Part shown: positions 10,248 through 18,584 of the stretch, piece by piece
Layout: each line of letters starts with the position of its first letter
Position numbering within the stretch: the first letter of the stretch is position 1
DNA from: Thermoplasmata archaeon
Lineage (GTDB): Archaea > Thermoplasmatota > Thermoplasmata > Thermoplasmatales > Thermoplasmataceae
Assembly: GCA_021802055.1 (NCBI GenBank)
Contig: JAKAAY010000011.1
Span: 1 to 56,814, forward strand
Direction: 5' to 3'
DNA length: 56,814 bases
Notes under the pieces: model-generated
Told to the model about the DNA's origin: nothing
Databases searched by the model: none
Seen by the model: the letters and a program-made list of their open reading frames with translations, nothing else
Program-made: the position numbers and the translations under genes

Positions 10248-10455
10248 AATCTGACGCTTACACTCTTACACGCGCGTGCATAACACGGTGCCGTACCTGA
10301 AACATTACCATCAGAGGAGCAATTTAGAATCAGGATTTGCAGCAGACAAGAAGATGCTTGGGTGGAATGTGGCACAGAGAAGGGATGACGGGATCGATAA
10401 CGCTCTATTCTGCACAGGCGTGAGGTACAATCTGTTCAATATGGGCAGGTCATAG
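10248..10455 (+). pseudogene. C-terminal remnant of an IS transposase
   Basis: This short open stretch ends at TAG 10453-10455 and reads YLKHYHQRSNLESGF, then ADKKMLGWNVAQRRDDG and ALFCTGVRYNLFNMG. The pattern (YHQRSN-ES, then a basic segment and N-x-L-F at the end) is the tail of archaeal DDE transposases of the IS4/IS1634 type, as I remember them. There is no start codon and an in-frame TGA lies just upstream, so only the last 65 or so codons remain. The family call is tentative; that it is a broken transposase is fairly likely. Confidence 0.55.
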
Positions 10456-10538
10456 AATAGTGTCCCACGCTCGGTGACCGAGGGTATATGGCTAATAATA
10501 ATATCTGGAAAAGAGAAGTGAAGATCTTAGGCATAAGA

Positions 10539-10583
10539 TTTAAATATATTTTCGGTCATTAAATTTTATCTGCAATTGCAGAT
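10539..10583 (+). promoter_or_regulatory. Promoter with palindromic operator candidate
   Basis: TTTAAATATATT at 10539-10550 is a strong archaeal TATA box. About 18 bases further on, where transcription should begin, lies the perfect 16-base palindrome ATCTGCAATTGCAGAT (10568-10583). A dimeric regulator bound there would cover the start site and block the polymerase. The target is the two-gene unit starting at 10618. Confidence 0.55.
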
Positions 10584-10617
10584 TAAATGAACAGCAGGAT
10601 CAGGGTGGATTATATAT

Positions 10618-11169
10618 ATGGATAAGAGGGCAAGATACGTGGTAATTGTTGCCATTGTGTTGATTGTGGTTCTATCTATTTCTGTCGATCTTCTGATCAA
10701 TCATCCAGAAGCATCCAGTGGCGGTTCACTGAACGTGACGTTCTCGCCGAATGGGAATACTACGGGAACAGATTCAGTAACTGCAGGCTACAATTTAGTG
10801 GTTAACCCTGTCAATCCCACGTCAATGGATGAATATCACATCTCCATGTATGTGAATTCCACAGAAACCTCAGCAGTGACTGGTAGTTATTCAATATCCT
10901 GGGCCAGCAATCCGGGTGTGCAGACAAAGAGCTCTGGCCACTCTGTGGTTTGGGTTTCAAGTAATGCCGGGCCAGGTTACGTTGTATTTTTTGCAAATTC
11001 AGGAACAGAAACAGTCTCAACAGGTGCCTTTCTTGATGTGTTCTATGGGGATATCGTGATATCTGGGAGTAATGTTAGCGTAAATCCAGTTTCAACTTCC
11101 ACTTGGTCTGGCGTAACGATCGACCTATCGTATTCCGGATATTCAGGAATGGCAGGTGTCACCTTATGA
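10618..11169 (+). CDS. Small secreted or membrane-tethered protein, unknown function
   Basis: The protein has 183 residues. Residues 6-26 form one membrane helix (YVVIVAIVLIVVLSISVDLL). The rest is Ser/Thr/Gly/Val-rich and beta-like with several N-x-S/T sites, so it probably faces outward. It has no cysteines and no motif I recognise. The layout resembles a pilin-like or small surface subunit, but no prepilin peptidase site is evident. It has its own promoter and operator candidate just upstream. Its TGA overlaps the ATG of the next gene, so the two are probably translated together. Confidence 0.65.
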   Translation: MDKRARYVVIVAIVLIVVLSISVDLLINHPEASSGGSLNVTFSPNGNTTGTDSVTAGYNLVVNPVNPTSMDEYHISMYVNSTETSAVTGSYSISWASNPGVQTKSSGHSVVWVSSNAGPGYVVFFANSGTETVSTGAFLDVFYGDIVISGSNVSVNPVSTSTWSGVTIDLSYSGYSGMAGVTL

Positions 11170-11756
11170 ATGGTCTAATCAACGATGCTGAAAATCGTAA
11201 CAATTACATTCTCTTCGCTAACACCAACTTTCTATTGAAGTTGGGAATTGGGCTTGCGATCAGTCGTTTTAAGATTGGCGTCTCCTCCATTGGAAAGGCG
11301 TTAGGGTATACCTCAACGTTTATTGCGTGGGATGATGCCGCACAAAGTATGCAAAGCGATATTGGAAAATCCCTGATCCCTTCCAAGACAAAAAGCATCT
11401 TGAGCGGTGTTGCTACCCTTGTCGTGCCAGGTGGAGTGTATGCCTCACAGATGTTCGGGAACAGATGGAACTGGACAGGAGCCTGGAATTTTGATCGCTT
11501 CCGAGTTTTCACCTTCACCAGTTTGGTGGGGGGAGTGCTCAAGTACACATTTCATGTTTGGATAGTCTCCGAAGAAAGGAGTGCATTAGGATCCTCCAAG
11601 GAGCTTTTTAAGGCAATGCTTGCGCATTGTCCACTTGAACCGATCTCGAATGAGGAATTCGAAAGCAAGATTGTCAAACTGCGTTCAGGCATAAAAGAGA
11701 TGTTACAGGGAATTCCCCTGCAGGGGCTTGACAACAACAAATGGCACAGCCTGTGA
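11166..11756 (+). CDS. Conserved-looking protein of unknown function, second gene of a two-gene unit
   Basis: The start is taken at ATG 11166, whose ATG overlaps the TGA of the preceding gene (ATGA). A longer frame open from 11103 would run deep into that gene. The product has 196 residues and no recognised domain. It contains a moderately hydrophobic stretch (FLLKLGIGLAISRF) and a Trp/Phe-rich middle (NRWNWTGAWNFDRFRVF), and it ends in a charged helical segment. Its function is unknown. Tight coupling with the small secreted protein suggests a joint job. The neighbouring transposase remains on both sides raise the chance that the pair was acquired. Confidence 0.55.
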   Translation: MNGLINDAENRNNYILFANTNFLLKLGIGLAISRFKIGVSSIGKALGYTSTFIAWDDAAQSMQSDIGKSLIPSKTKSILSGVATLVVPGGVYASQMFGNRWNWTGAWNFDRFRVFTFTSLVGGVLKYTFHVWIVSEERSALGSSKELFKAMLAHCPLEPISNEEFESKIVKLRSGIKEMLQGIPLQGLDNNKWHSL

Positions 11757-12049
11757 TTAGTGGTGATTTGGTTTTGAATGCGGGTTATCCAAGAACTCCG
11801 TTTTCATTTTCTTTACCGTCTTTACTCAATTCCATCTAATCCACAATGTTACGGGAAGAATATGAAAAATTCTTTGGGAGCCTGTTTACCGCTGTTCAGA
11901 CTTCCGGGTAAATCCGACTACGGAAGTGTTAGGAATCCTTGACGAACGTTCAACTACGCAAACGCAGTTGTAACGTACAAAATGAAAACACCCCCCGATC
12001 ACTTGAAGAGATATGGAAAAAACAAGATAATTACCCTTGCAACGTGACA
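11757..12049. other. Non-coding stretch between the two-gene unit and transposase debris
   Basis: I see no convincing gene here. The frames on both strands are short and lack domains. Part of it (11890-12049) may be the badly decayed end of the minus-strand transposase annotated next, but the sequence cannot be read as protein without several frame changes. Confidence 0.3.
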
Positions 12050-12567
12050 TCATACAGGATGGAATTCCCGGCACTGATCCTGGATACGAGATCTGAGGAG
12101 AACCGCCTGTACAGCATTGATGAACCTATCCCGTCAAGGAGTTAGGACATTCTGCGGGATTCAAGATCAACACCCATGGATCGGGACAGTGAGGTTCCTT
12201 CGGACCATGTCTCCAGCGAACTGGCAGGCAAAGGCCTCACCACCTTTGATACTGGCCATTGCGATTATCTGTGTTGATTCATACGCTGTGAGATGCTTCC
12301 TCAGTATCTCATCAATGCCAAATGCATTGATTGTACTCATTATGGATATGAATAACCCATGGATGAGGCTGCTCCCTGGAGGAACGCTTCTAACCTTCCT
12401 TGTCCCGCCGTCATCATTCCTCCCACATACCTGTAGTGGTAGCTGGTGTTCCGTATCTTTGTATTGTAGTACGGTATCCGCTCATATACGCATGTTTTCC
12501 CTTTCACGACCTTCTCAACGGTCTGATCCCCTGATCTAATGGTGGGCACTACCACCATTATTGACAA
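12050..12567 (-). pseudogene. Frameshifted IS transposase remnant
   Basis: Read from 12567 leftward, one frame begins MSIMVVVPTIRSGDQTVEKVV and VKGKTCVYERIPYYN, like the first residues of IS1634/IS4-type transposases. After about 12345 a second frame continues with ISIMSTINAFGIDEILRKHL and IIAMASIKGGEAFACQF. A third short frame near 12120-12050 reads LYRRFSSDLVSRISAGNS and LYDVT. At least two frameshifts and internal stops break it. Its strand is opposite to the transposase tail at 10248-10455, so this was not one simple insertion. The exact IS family was not determined. Confidence 0.6.
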
Positions 12568-12699
12568 GTTTTGCCTTTATTCATGAGCCAATGAATTATG
12601 AATAAACGAGAAATTATCTGTGGTAACAATTGGGAGTTCAGGATATTGCAGGAAAATTATGCAGATCAGGTTAAAAATATACCTGAGGAATCCAATTCC

Positions 12700-14100
12700 T
12701 CAGTTTGTATGTTGCTTTCCCTTTACCCAATACTTTTCAGTTGCAGATTTTCCAAAGGTGTATGTTGTTATTATTATTGCTATTATCAGCAATGCCAATC
12801 CGATGGCCTCCACAATCCAGGATAGTGTTAAAACATACTCCAAGACACCAAAACCACCAATTATGGTTCCCGCTATTATGAAGTAGGTGATCATCCTCTT
12901 TTCCGTGTTAAATTCCTTGATGTAGTGCATGATCAGGAGTAATATTCCAGCCACCAATGGCATGAGGAAAAATGCGAACAGAAGGTGTCCGTCTGTGAAA
13001 GCCATATCATACTGGTAACCGGGCCCACCGTTTGGGGGAACTCCCGGAGATCCGAAACCATAATAGGTTTCGTTAAACTCCATCGCATATCCCACACCGA
13101 TCATGACAGCCATAGTGGCAATCCATGTCAGCATCTCAGAGATCTGAACCAGGCGATCCGCCCGGTTTCCGGACAGGAGGTAATAGAGCCCAATGATCGT
13201 GACAAGGGCCCCGATGCCTACTATGCCTGTCTGACTGTCGTCCAGAGCAAGCCCGTTCATCCCGCCCGTGCCGGATGTGAATATCGCAGGTATCACGTAA
13301 GTTCCAAATGATGAGATAAAATACAGATAGCTCATCGAAATTGTTCCAATCACTGCGATTACCAGTCCTGCATTCACGAAGTTTCTCTTTACTGAAGATA
13401 GTTTTTCATAGCCAAAGCTCACCGTTGCAAGACCAATGATTCCACCCATGACAGCAGGAAGCATCTGGTGTGAGTGCGACGTTATAAGATTACCAAGGAA
13501 TGTCTGCAGCCCTCCCCACGCTGTAACATCATTGTTAAAGGCCGGTAAGGAAGCATATCCGAACAGATTTCCATATTCATAGATCATTCCCATCACAGCT
13601 GCGATTCCAGCAGAAATAGTTGTGATGACTATGAGCGTGTATGCTCCCCATATGTTCTTGAATCTCTGCCTGTCCCTTAAAGGAAGCCCGAGCAGATAAA
13701 CCAAGAACATGAGCGCGAGTACAAGCATCCAGACGTCCCTCAGTGCCTGTAGCACATAATCCGCGGTCTGTGTGCTTGCCGGATAGAAGAAGACTGTTCC
13801 AAGAACCGTGAGGAACAAAACAGGGTATGTGCTCAGATTAACTGCCTTTCTTTCCTGCGCGCCTAAACCCAGAAGTTCTGATGCATACAGAATAAGCAGA
13901 AAGACAAAAGGTATCATTATAGTGTGGTAAAAATTAACCATATCAAGGCTGAAATCACCCAAACTGAACCAACTCACACCTGGAATGAATGGCCCTATCA
14001 CAAGCAAAATGCTTATGAAAGTCAGTACGGCAACGATGTTGTCCTTCGGACTCAGCAGTATTTCCTTCCACTTGGAATTTGAATTTCCTTCCGAGACCAT
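12700..14100 (-). CDS. 12-helix membrane protein with conserved-type histidines, possibly heme-copper oxidase-related
   Basis: This 466-residue protein has about 12 predicted membrane helices and almost no soluble domain. Histidines sit inside or at the edge of helices: FYHTIMIPF in helix 2, SHSHQMLPAVMGG in helix 6 and DGHLLFAFF in helix 10. That arrangement recalls subunit I of heme-copper oxidases or related quinol or nitric-oxide reductases. I could not match the full set of ligands, so this is a hypothesis. The gene is divergent from heme O synthase, whose product serves exactly such oxidases, and this supports the idea. The C terminus is a basic cytosolic tail. It could instead be a transporter of unknown type. 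Confidence 0.6.
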   Translation of the reverse strand: MVSEGNSNSKWKEILLSPKDNIVAVLTFISILLVIGPFIPGVSWFSLGDFSLDMVNFYHTIMIPFVFLLILYASELLGLGAQERKAVNLSTYPVLFLTVLGTVFFYPASTQTADYVLQALRDVWMLVLALMFLVYLLGLPLRDRQRFKNIWGAYTLIVITTISAGIAAVMGMIYEYGNLFGYASLPAFNNDVTAWGGLQTFLGNLITSHSHQMLPAVMGGIIGLATVSFGYEKLSSVKRNFVNAGLVIAVIGTISMSYLYFISSFGTYVIPAIFTSGTGGMNGLALDDSQTGIVGIGALVTIIGLYYLLSGNRADRLVQISEMLTWIATMAVMIGVGYAMEFNETYYGFGSPGVPPNGGPGYQYDMAFTDGHLLFAFFLMPLVAGILLLIMHYIKEFNTEKRMITYFIIAGTIIGGFGVLEYVLTLSWIVEAIGLALLIIAIIITTYTFGKSATEKYWVKGKQHTN

Positions 14101-14193
14101 TTGAGCTCACCCTTTAATACGCAGTTTTTATTAAAAGGTCCAACCTAATGTAATAGGATCGAAAATTAATTATTTCCCAACCATAGCTCAAAT

Positions 14194-14200
14194 GGTGATC
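14194..14200 (+). promoter_or_regulatory. Ribosome-binding site that favours a TTG start for heme O synthase
   Basis: GGTGATC is an exact seven-base match to the Shine-Dalgarno consensus GGAGGTGATC. It lies 5 bases before TTG 14206 but 17 before the first ATG (14218), so TTG is the better start. Confidence 0.6.
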
Positions 14201-14205
14201 TGCAT

Positions 14206-15084
14206 TTGGTCAGCGGCATGAAAAAAAAGATTCCCCTTTATTTCAAGTACACCAAGCCAAAGGTGTGGTCACTCCTTGTGTTTGTGGGCGCTGCTGGTGC
14301 AATGCTTGCAATTGACCGGTCTTCCCCTTCTGACTGGTTTTTTGTGCTACTGGCTGTGATTTCACTTTCCGCCGGAGCTGCAGGGTCAGAATCTGTCACC
14401 AATGTCATAGATCGTGATATAGATGCTAAAATGGCCAGGACCAGAAACAGACCTCTTGTGACAGGTAATATTTTACCAAGGAATGGTCTTCTCTTAGGCT
14501 TATCCCTGATCATTCTGTCCGTATTTCTTCTCACACTCTTCGGGAAATTTCTCGCAGCATCGCTCATCTCCCTTGGAATTGCAGACAACGTGGTCGTTTA
14601 CAGCCTATTGCTCAAGAGAAGGACTCCATGGAGTGTCATATTAGGAGGTTTCTCCGGCGGTGTACCTGTACTTGTCGGGTGGTACACTGTCACTTCCTCA
14701 TTTTCTGTTCTTCCCTGGCTCCTCTTTACCCTCGTCGTCGTATGGATTCCCGTGCATATATGGAGCCTTGCCTATCGTTACAGGGATGATTATGAGAAGG
14801 CAGGCGTACCTATGCTGCCGGTTGTATACTCGGAGAAAATTTCTTCGGCCTGCATTTCGTTTTCTGCGATCCTTCTTGTCGCATTTTCAATAATTCCCTA
14901 CTTTCTCGGGGAAAATTCCACGGCCTATATTTTAGTCGTTGCAGTCCTGTCAGCCCCTTTGCTGATATTCGCTGCTTTGTTCGTGAAGGAGCACAACCAG
15001 AAAAGTTCCTTCAATCTCTTCAAGTATTCCAGCCCCTACCTTGCCATGGTATTTACTCTTTTCTTGATTTTGAAATTTGTGTGA
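14206..15084 (+). CDS. ctaB: Protoheme IX farnesyltransferase (heme O synthase)
   Basis: This is a UbiA-family prenyltransferase in the membrane that adds farnesyl to protoheme to give heme O for terminal oxidases. The first Asp-rich motif NVIDRDIDAKMARTRNRP (residues 67-83) is exactly that of CtaB. The second region has LLKRRTPWSVILGGFSGG and later WIPVHIWSLAYRYRDDYEK followed by AGVPMLP, all diagnostic of the family. About nine membrane helices are visible. At 292 residues it is full length. It is divergent from a putative oxidase-like membrane protein, which suggests joint function in aerobic respiration. A T-rich stretch after the stop (15093-15121) probably terminates transcription. Confidence 0.95.
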   Translation: MVSGMKKKIPLYFKYTKPKVWSLLVFVGAAGAMLAIDRSSPSDWFFVLLAVISLSAGAAGSESVTNVIDRDIDAKMARTRNRPLVTGNILPRNGLLLGLSLIILSVFLLTLFGKFLAASLISLGIADNVVVYSLLLKRRTPWSVILGGFSGGVPVLVGWYTVTSSFSVLPWLLFTLVVVWIPVHIWSLAYRYRDDYEKAGVPMLPVVYSEKISSACISFSAILLVAFSIIPYFLGENSTAYILVVAVLSAPLLIFAALFVKEHNQKSSFNLFKYSSPYLAMVFTLFLILKFV

Positions 15085-15092
15085 TATCCTGA

Positions 15093-15121
15093 TTTTTGTT
15101 CATTTTTATAATGTTTCTTTC
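15093..15121 (+). terminator. T-rich terminator after ctaB
   Basis: Three T tracts (ATTTTTG, CATTTTTA, GTTTCTTTCC) lie just after the ctaB stop, the usual form of archaeal termination signals. Confidence 0.4.
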
Positions 15122-15289
15122 CGACTCTCTTCATTCCTCATCTTCTCCTGAAATGCCATTGCTGGCGTAACAACCGGCTGTCTACAGAGTCAGATAATCA
15201 ATTTCATTTAAAATTTTTCCACACAATGCAGTTGGATAGTGGCGAAAAACGAACGTCTTTCCTGATAGGGATATGGAATTTTATCATGA

Positions 15290-15363
15290 CGCCCGAGCCG
15301 GGATTTGAACCCGGATCTGAGGCTCCGCAGGCCTCTAGGATATCCAACTTACCCCACTCGGGC
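15290..15363 (-). tRNA. tRNA-Arg, anticodon GCG
   Basis: The minus strand folds as a cloverleaf. The acceptor stem GCCCGAG pairs with CTCGGGC over 7 bp. The anticodon stem GAGGC/GCCTC holds the loop CTGCGGA with anticodon GCG. The T arm is CCGGG-TTCAAAT-CCCGG. The discriminator is G and no CCA is encoded. Codons read are CGC and CGU. There is no intron. A TATA-like AAATATAATA at 15391-15400 lies 28-37 bases upstream. The gene sits at the left border of the molybdenum island. Confidence 0.95.
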
Positions 15364-15390
15364 TGGGGACACATGGGGAAGTGGGGATGC

Positions 15391-15400
15391 TATTATATTT
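15391..15400 (-). promoter_or_regulatory. TATA box of tRNA-Arg
   Basis: On the minus strand this reads AAATATAATA, 28-37 bases before the tRNA 5' end, as expected for an archaeal tRNA promoter. Confidence 0.5.
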
Positions 15401-15490
15401 GTTCCATTTCATACGACTGGTTATCACAGCACCGTGCGACATTTGCCGCTGAGAAGATTGATCTTGGGTTTGACGCACCAGCATTAAGGT

Positions 15491-15979
15491 CTATTTGGAA
15501 AGCTCGTAGGTAATATGGTTGATTTCCGGGATAATCAGATCACGAAGGCCCAGCAGTGCACCGTCCGGTGAACCTGGCAGGCAAAATACGGGCTTGCCAT
15601 CCACAACAAACGCGGATGCCGACGATAGCATCGCTGCCGTTCCAGCAGTCCTGTGCGACAGTATCTGGAACTGCACTGCGAAGCCTCTGATTTCTTTCTG
15701 GGCAATGGCGGATACTGCCTGCACCGTAACGTCATATTTCGAGATGCCTGTGCCCCCGGTTAAAACAACGGCATCGCTAATCGCTACACACTTCCTGACC
15801 GCGCCCCTGATTTCCTTCAGATCGTCCTTGACAACCATGTATTCGGTCACAGGCATGCCCATTTTTCCAAGATATTCCTTTAGAGACTTTCCGGAATCGT
15901 CATTTTCCGGTGTCCGTGTACTGCTGCAGGTTACTATGGAAAAGCTGATACGGAAACTATGTACCTTGTGATCTATCAT
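15491..15979 (-). CDS. moaB: MoaB/MogA family molybdopterin adenylyltransferase
   Basis: The enzyme activates molybdopterin by adenylylation before molybdate is inserted by MoeA. The family signature VVLTGGTGISKYDVT is present, and later PVFCLPGSPDGALLGL. The start is taken at ATG 15979 (MIDHKVHSF), which has GGAG a few bases upstream. The frame is open further, but that region belongs to moaC, whose end this start overlaps by 23 bases. The overlap indicates co-translation in a minus-strand operon with moaC. At 162 residues it has the normal MoaB length. Archaea generally use MoaB where bacteria use MogA. Confidence 0.93.
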   Translation of the reverse strand: MIDHKVHSFRISFSIVTCSSTRTPENDDSGKSLKEYLGKMGMPVTEYMVVKDDLKEIRGAVRKCVAISDAVVLTGGTGISKYDVTVQAVSAIAQKEIRGFAVQFQILSHRTAGTAAMLSSASAFVVDGKPVFCLPGSPDGALLGLRDLIIPEINHITYELSK

Positions 15980-16403
15980 CACTTTTCTCCTTAAGCTCCA
16001 CCACAATATCTGACATCCTCGTTGACGGATAGTTTCCTGTGTCGTCCTTCTCAAGGTATTTTGTCATGTCCCAGATGGTAAGCAATGCCACGCTAACTCC
16101 GTTCAGGGCTTCCATTTCCACGCCCGTGCGATAGTGTGCAGACACCCTGCATCTTGCCTCTATTCCATCGTCTTTTTCCACGAAATCGATCCTGACAGAT
16201 TCAATGGGAATATTATGGCAATGGGGAATGGTCTCCGGCGTCCTTTTCACTGCAAACATACCTGCCGTCCTCGCCACCTCGAGCACATCTCCTTTCTTCA
16301 CTGAGTGATCCCGTATCGCGCTCATCGTGGAACCCTTAAGACGGATGAAGCCCGATGCTACGGCAGTCCTTAGTACAACCTCCTTTCCCGAGATGTCAAT
16401 CAA
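15957..16403 (-). CDS. moaC: Cyclic pyranopterin monophosphate synthase
   Basis: MoaC acts with MoaA in the first step from GTP to the molybdenum cofactor. The motifs IPHCHNIPIE and GVEMEALNGVSVALLTIWDM are the family's active-site segments, with Lys and Asp in the second (WDMTK). It has 148 residues, the normal length. The start is TTG 16403, preceded at a short distance by GGTGAG. It overlaps moaB downstream. Upstream is the MocA-like gene after a gap of about 107 bases. Confidence 0.95.
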   Translation of the reverse strand: MIDISGKEVVLRTAVASGFIRLKGSTMSAIRDHSVKKGDVLEVARTAGMFAVKRTPETIPHCHNIPIESVRIDFVEKDDGIEARCRVSAHYRTGVEMEALNGVSVALLTIWDMTKYLEKDDTGNYPSTRMSDIVVELKEKSDDRSQGT

Positions 16404-16510
16404 CGTCTCACCAATTCTGAATCAGTATTTAACCAGTAGACAAATTCTCTGCAGAATTATTCTCTTTGGTTCTCTCAATCATCACAAATGAAATGCAGGG
16501 GCTCCAGCAC

Positions 16511-17122
16511 TCAGGACGTGCCTGAGCCTCGCTCCAGCATAGAGCGAATATTCTCAGCCTCTGCCATGGATTCATGGGTATCGATATCGAACAGAAATTC
16601 TGGCCTTGGGGGTTCGATCAAAAAAGCGTCATTTTCATGTTCCTTAATCAGGGATTTTGCCCCCCGGTCTCCTTTAATGGAAAGCAACTCATGGAAATAA
16701 CGCCTTTTGAATAGAGCCGGATTCCTGGGATCCGCTCCTATGCTATAAGAAACTATGCCTGCAGAAGATTTCTCAGCGGTATCTATGAGGCGGTGCAACA
16801 TAGAAGCACTCACAAATGGCTGGTCTGCCAGGGTAAAGAGTATCGCGTCCGTTCTGCCGGAAATGCCGTTAAATGACAGGCGCACCGAGCCAGAAATCCC
16901 TGCCTCAGGTTCAGGGTTGTACACGATGTTTGCAGTTTCGGGGATATACCGGGCAAGCTTTGATCCGGTTTGAAGAACGATCACCAAATCCGAGGAGCCT
17001 GCATTCCTGGCTGCATTCAGTGCTCTCTCCATAAGCGGGATGCCTCCCAATCTTGCGGAAAGCTTGTCCGCCCCAAATCGTGAGGAGATGCCTGCTGCCA
17101 GTAGAACAATCGTTGTCCTCAC
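16511..17122 (-). CDS. mocA: MocA-like molybdenum cofactor nucleotidyltransferase
   Basis: This nucleotidyltransferase probably makes molybdopterin cytosine dinucleotide, the cofactor form used by bacterial xanthine oxidase-family enzymes. The glycine-rich nucleotide loop LLAAGISSRFGADKL is canonical, followed by LFTLADQPFVS (the catalytic Asp region) and NPALFKRRYF. It has 203 residues. It starts at GTG 17122, which overlaps the stop of the coxG-like gene (GTGA), so it is the second gene of that minus-strand operon. Its place beside coxG and the oxidoreductase genes supports the cytidylyl role over MobA. A separate MobA-like gene lies at 31849. Confidence 0.85.
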   Translation of the reverse strand: MRTTIVLLAAGISSRFGADKLSARLGGIPLMERALNAARNAGSSDLVIVLQTGSKLARYIPETANIVYNPEPEAGISGSVRLSFNGISGRTDAILFTLADQPFVSASMLHRLIDTAEKSSAGIVSYSIGADPRNPALFKRRYFHELLSIKGDRGAKSLIKEHENDAFLIEPPRPEFLFDIDTHESMAEAENIRSMLERGSGTS

Positions 17123-17559
17123 GGTTCACCAAGCGATTTCCTGAACGACTCTATGAGCCTGTCCACGTAGTTTCTGGCTGCCTTGTCTATCATTCTCTGA
17201 CCCAGGGTTGCCGCAGACCCTGAAATGTTGATCTCAGCATCCCAGTTTACCAAAGTCCCCGAAACGTCATCAGCCAGAGATATATTTACCAGGAAGTCCA
17301 TCGAACTCCCGGATCCGTTACCTGATCCCTTTACCGTCAGGGCCGTATCATCCACCTCATTTTTCAGGATTATGCTGGTCCTGAATTTGCCCTTAATGAA
17401 CGAAAGGCCAGCCTTTATCACAGCGTGAATGGTGTGCTGATCAATTTTAGCAGCCTCAACGACGTCAGGGATTATGGTGATGAGAAATTCGGGGTCGCTC
17501 ATTCTTTCGAATGCGACATGCCTTTGGGTGGTCACAGCAAAACTACCGTTGAACTTCAT
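17119..17559 (-). CDS. coxG: CoxG-like SRPBCC-domain protein
   Basis: This is a small START/SRPBCC-fold protein that begins MKFNGSFAVTTQRHVAFERM and continues DPEFLITIIPDV, the usual opening of CoxG proteins. In aerobic CO dehydrogenase operons CoxG is linked to membrane attachment or maturation of the enzyme. The C-terminal amphipathic helix (LGQRMIDKAARNYVDRLIES) is typical. The start is ATG 17559; ATG 17565 would overlap the GGGGATG ribosome-site candidate. It is the first gene of the operon coxG-mocA-moaC-moaB and is divergent from xdhC. Confidence 0.85.
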   Translation of the reverse strand: MKFNGSFAVTTQRHVAFERMSDPEFLITIIPDVVEAAKIDQHTIHAVIKAGLSFIKGKFRTSIILKNEVDDTALTVKGSGNGSGSSMDFLVNISLADDVSGTLVNWDAEINISGSAATLGQRMIDKAARNYVDRLIESFRKSLGEP

Positions 17560-17701
17560 GGTCATCCCCTGGAATATCAATGGCAGCAATAAATCACCTT
17601 CCACTCACTGATTATACATGCCTTGATCCTCGCGTGATTTCATTTCCATTGCAGGTTCCCTGTTTCCTGCTTCAGTGCCGGTTCAGACAGCATGATAAAT
17701 G

Positions 17702-17709
17702 TTTTAACG
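17702..17709 (+). promoter_or_regulatory. TATA-like box of xdhC
   Basis: TTTTAACG lies 22-29 bases before ATG 17731, consistent with a leaderless transcript. The region is shared with the divergent coxG operon. Confidence 0.4.
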
Positions 17710-17730
17710 TAGCGGCATATCGCATATTCA

Positions 17731-18561
17731 ATGACCCCGGATGACTTCTTTTCCGTGGCTGCCGATCTTATGCGCAATGGTAAACCATTTGTTTCAGCCA
17801 CAGTCATTCGAACTGAGGGTTCAACACTTGCCAGGCCTGGGTTCAGGGTTCTCGTTTCTGCCGATGGGAAATTGTTGCATGGAACGTTGGGGGGAGCATG
17901 CCCGGAAAGTGTCATCAGCCAGGTTGCACAGGAGGTTTTGGACTCAGGAAAGCCAAGAATATTCAAGATTCATCTGGAAGAGGCCGAAAAGGCGGTCAGG
18001 GGAAGCATAAGTCAGAGGAACAGGGATGAGATATTCGTGGAAACGTTCTGCGGAGGGAACATGGAGCTCTTTGTCGAGCCCTTCACTGTACCGGACAGGA
18101 TAGTGGTTATCACGCCCGGCGGTAAGGATGAGATATCAGACTATATTACGAGCTTTGCAGGACCCCTGGGGATGAGGGTCGAGGTTCTAGATCTCTCCAG
18201 GTTTTCGGAAGCAGGGAAGAACAATGTCCAGGATCCGCTTGAATCGTTCCTGTTCTCGAACCATGACCACGTCGTTATCCTTACAAGGGGAGAGGAAGAC
18301 ATCAAGGTCCTCAGGAGACTTTACCGGGAAAAGGTCTCCTACATAGGGCTTCTGGCCAGCAGGAAGAGATCCTCCCATGATTTCCTTGTACTGAGGAAGG
18401 AGGGCGTTGCCGAGGACTTCATAAACTCCATTCACACTCCAGTCGGGCTGGACATAGGTGCGGTGCTCCCCTCTGAAATAGGGCTGAGCATATTGGCCGA
18501 GATAATCTCGGTGAAAAGAATCAGGGCAAACATGGCTCCGGCTGGCACTTCAAAGGATTAA
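17731..18561 (+). CDS. xdhC: XdhC/CoxF family maturation factor
   Basis: XdhC proteins bind molybdenum cofactor, help add its terminal sulfido ligand, and insert it into xanthine oxidase-family enzymes. The N-terminal XdhC domain shows ATVIRTEGSTLARPGFRVLV, GTLGGACPES and an FCGGNMELFVEPF segment. The C-terminal Rossmann-like part shows HVVILTRGEEDIKVL, YIGLLASRKR and HTPVGLDIGAVLPSEIGLSI, all standard. At 276 residues it is full length. It leads the xdhC-coxM-coxS-coxL cluster, with 23 bases to the next gene, which has its own TATA box. Confidence 0.93.
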   Translation: MTPDDFFSVAADLMRNGKPFVSATVIRTEGSTLARPGFRVLVSADGKLLHGTLGGACPESVISQVAQEVLDSGKPRIFKIHLEEAEKAVRGSISQRNRDEIFVETFCGGNMELFVEPFTVPDRIVVITPGGKDEISDYITSFAGPLGMRVEVLDLSRFSEAGKNNVQDPLESFLFSNHDHVVILTRGEEDIKVLRRLYREKVSYIGLLASRKRSSHDFLVLRKEGVAEDFINSIHTPVGLDIGAVLPSEIGLSILAEIISVKRIRANMAPAGTSKD

Positions 18562-18565
18562 ATAC
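18557..18565 (+). promoter_or_regulatory. TATA box of the coxM-coxS-coxL operon
   Basis: ATTAAATAC overlaps the stop codon of xdhC and lies 20-28 bases before ATG 18585. The oxidoreductase genes may therefore be transcribed independently of xdhC, as leaderless mRNA. Confidence 0.5.
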
Positions 18566-18584
18566 GATCTTTTACTCCTACCTT

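Noticed and set aside
12117-12539. 140-residue plus-strand frame
   Set aside because: It is antisense to the frameshifted transposase remnant, whose reading gives better protein-like sequence.
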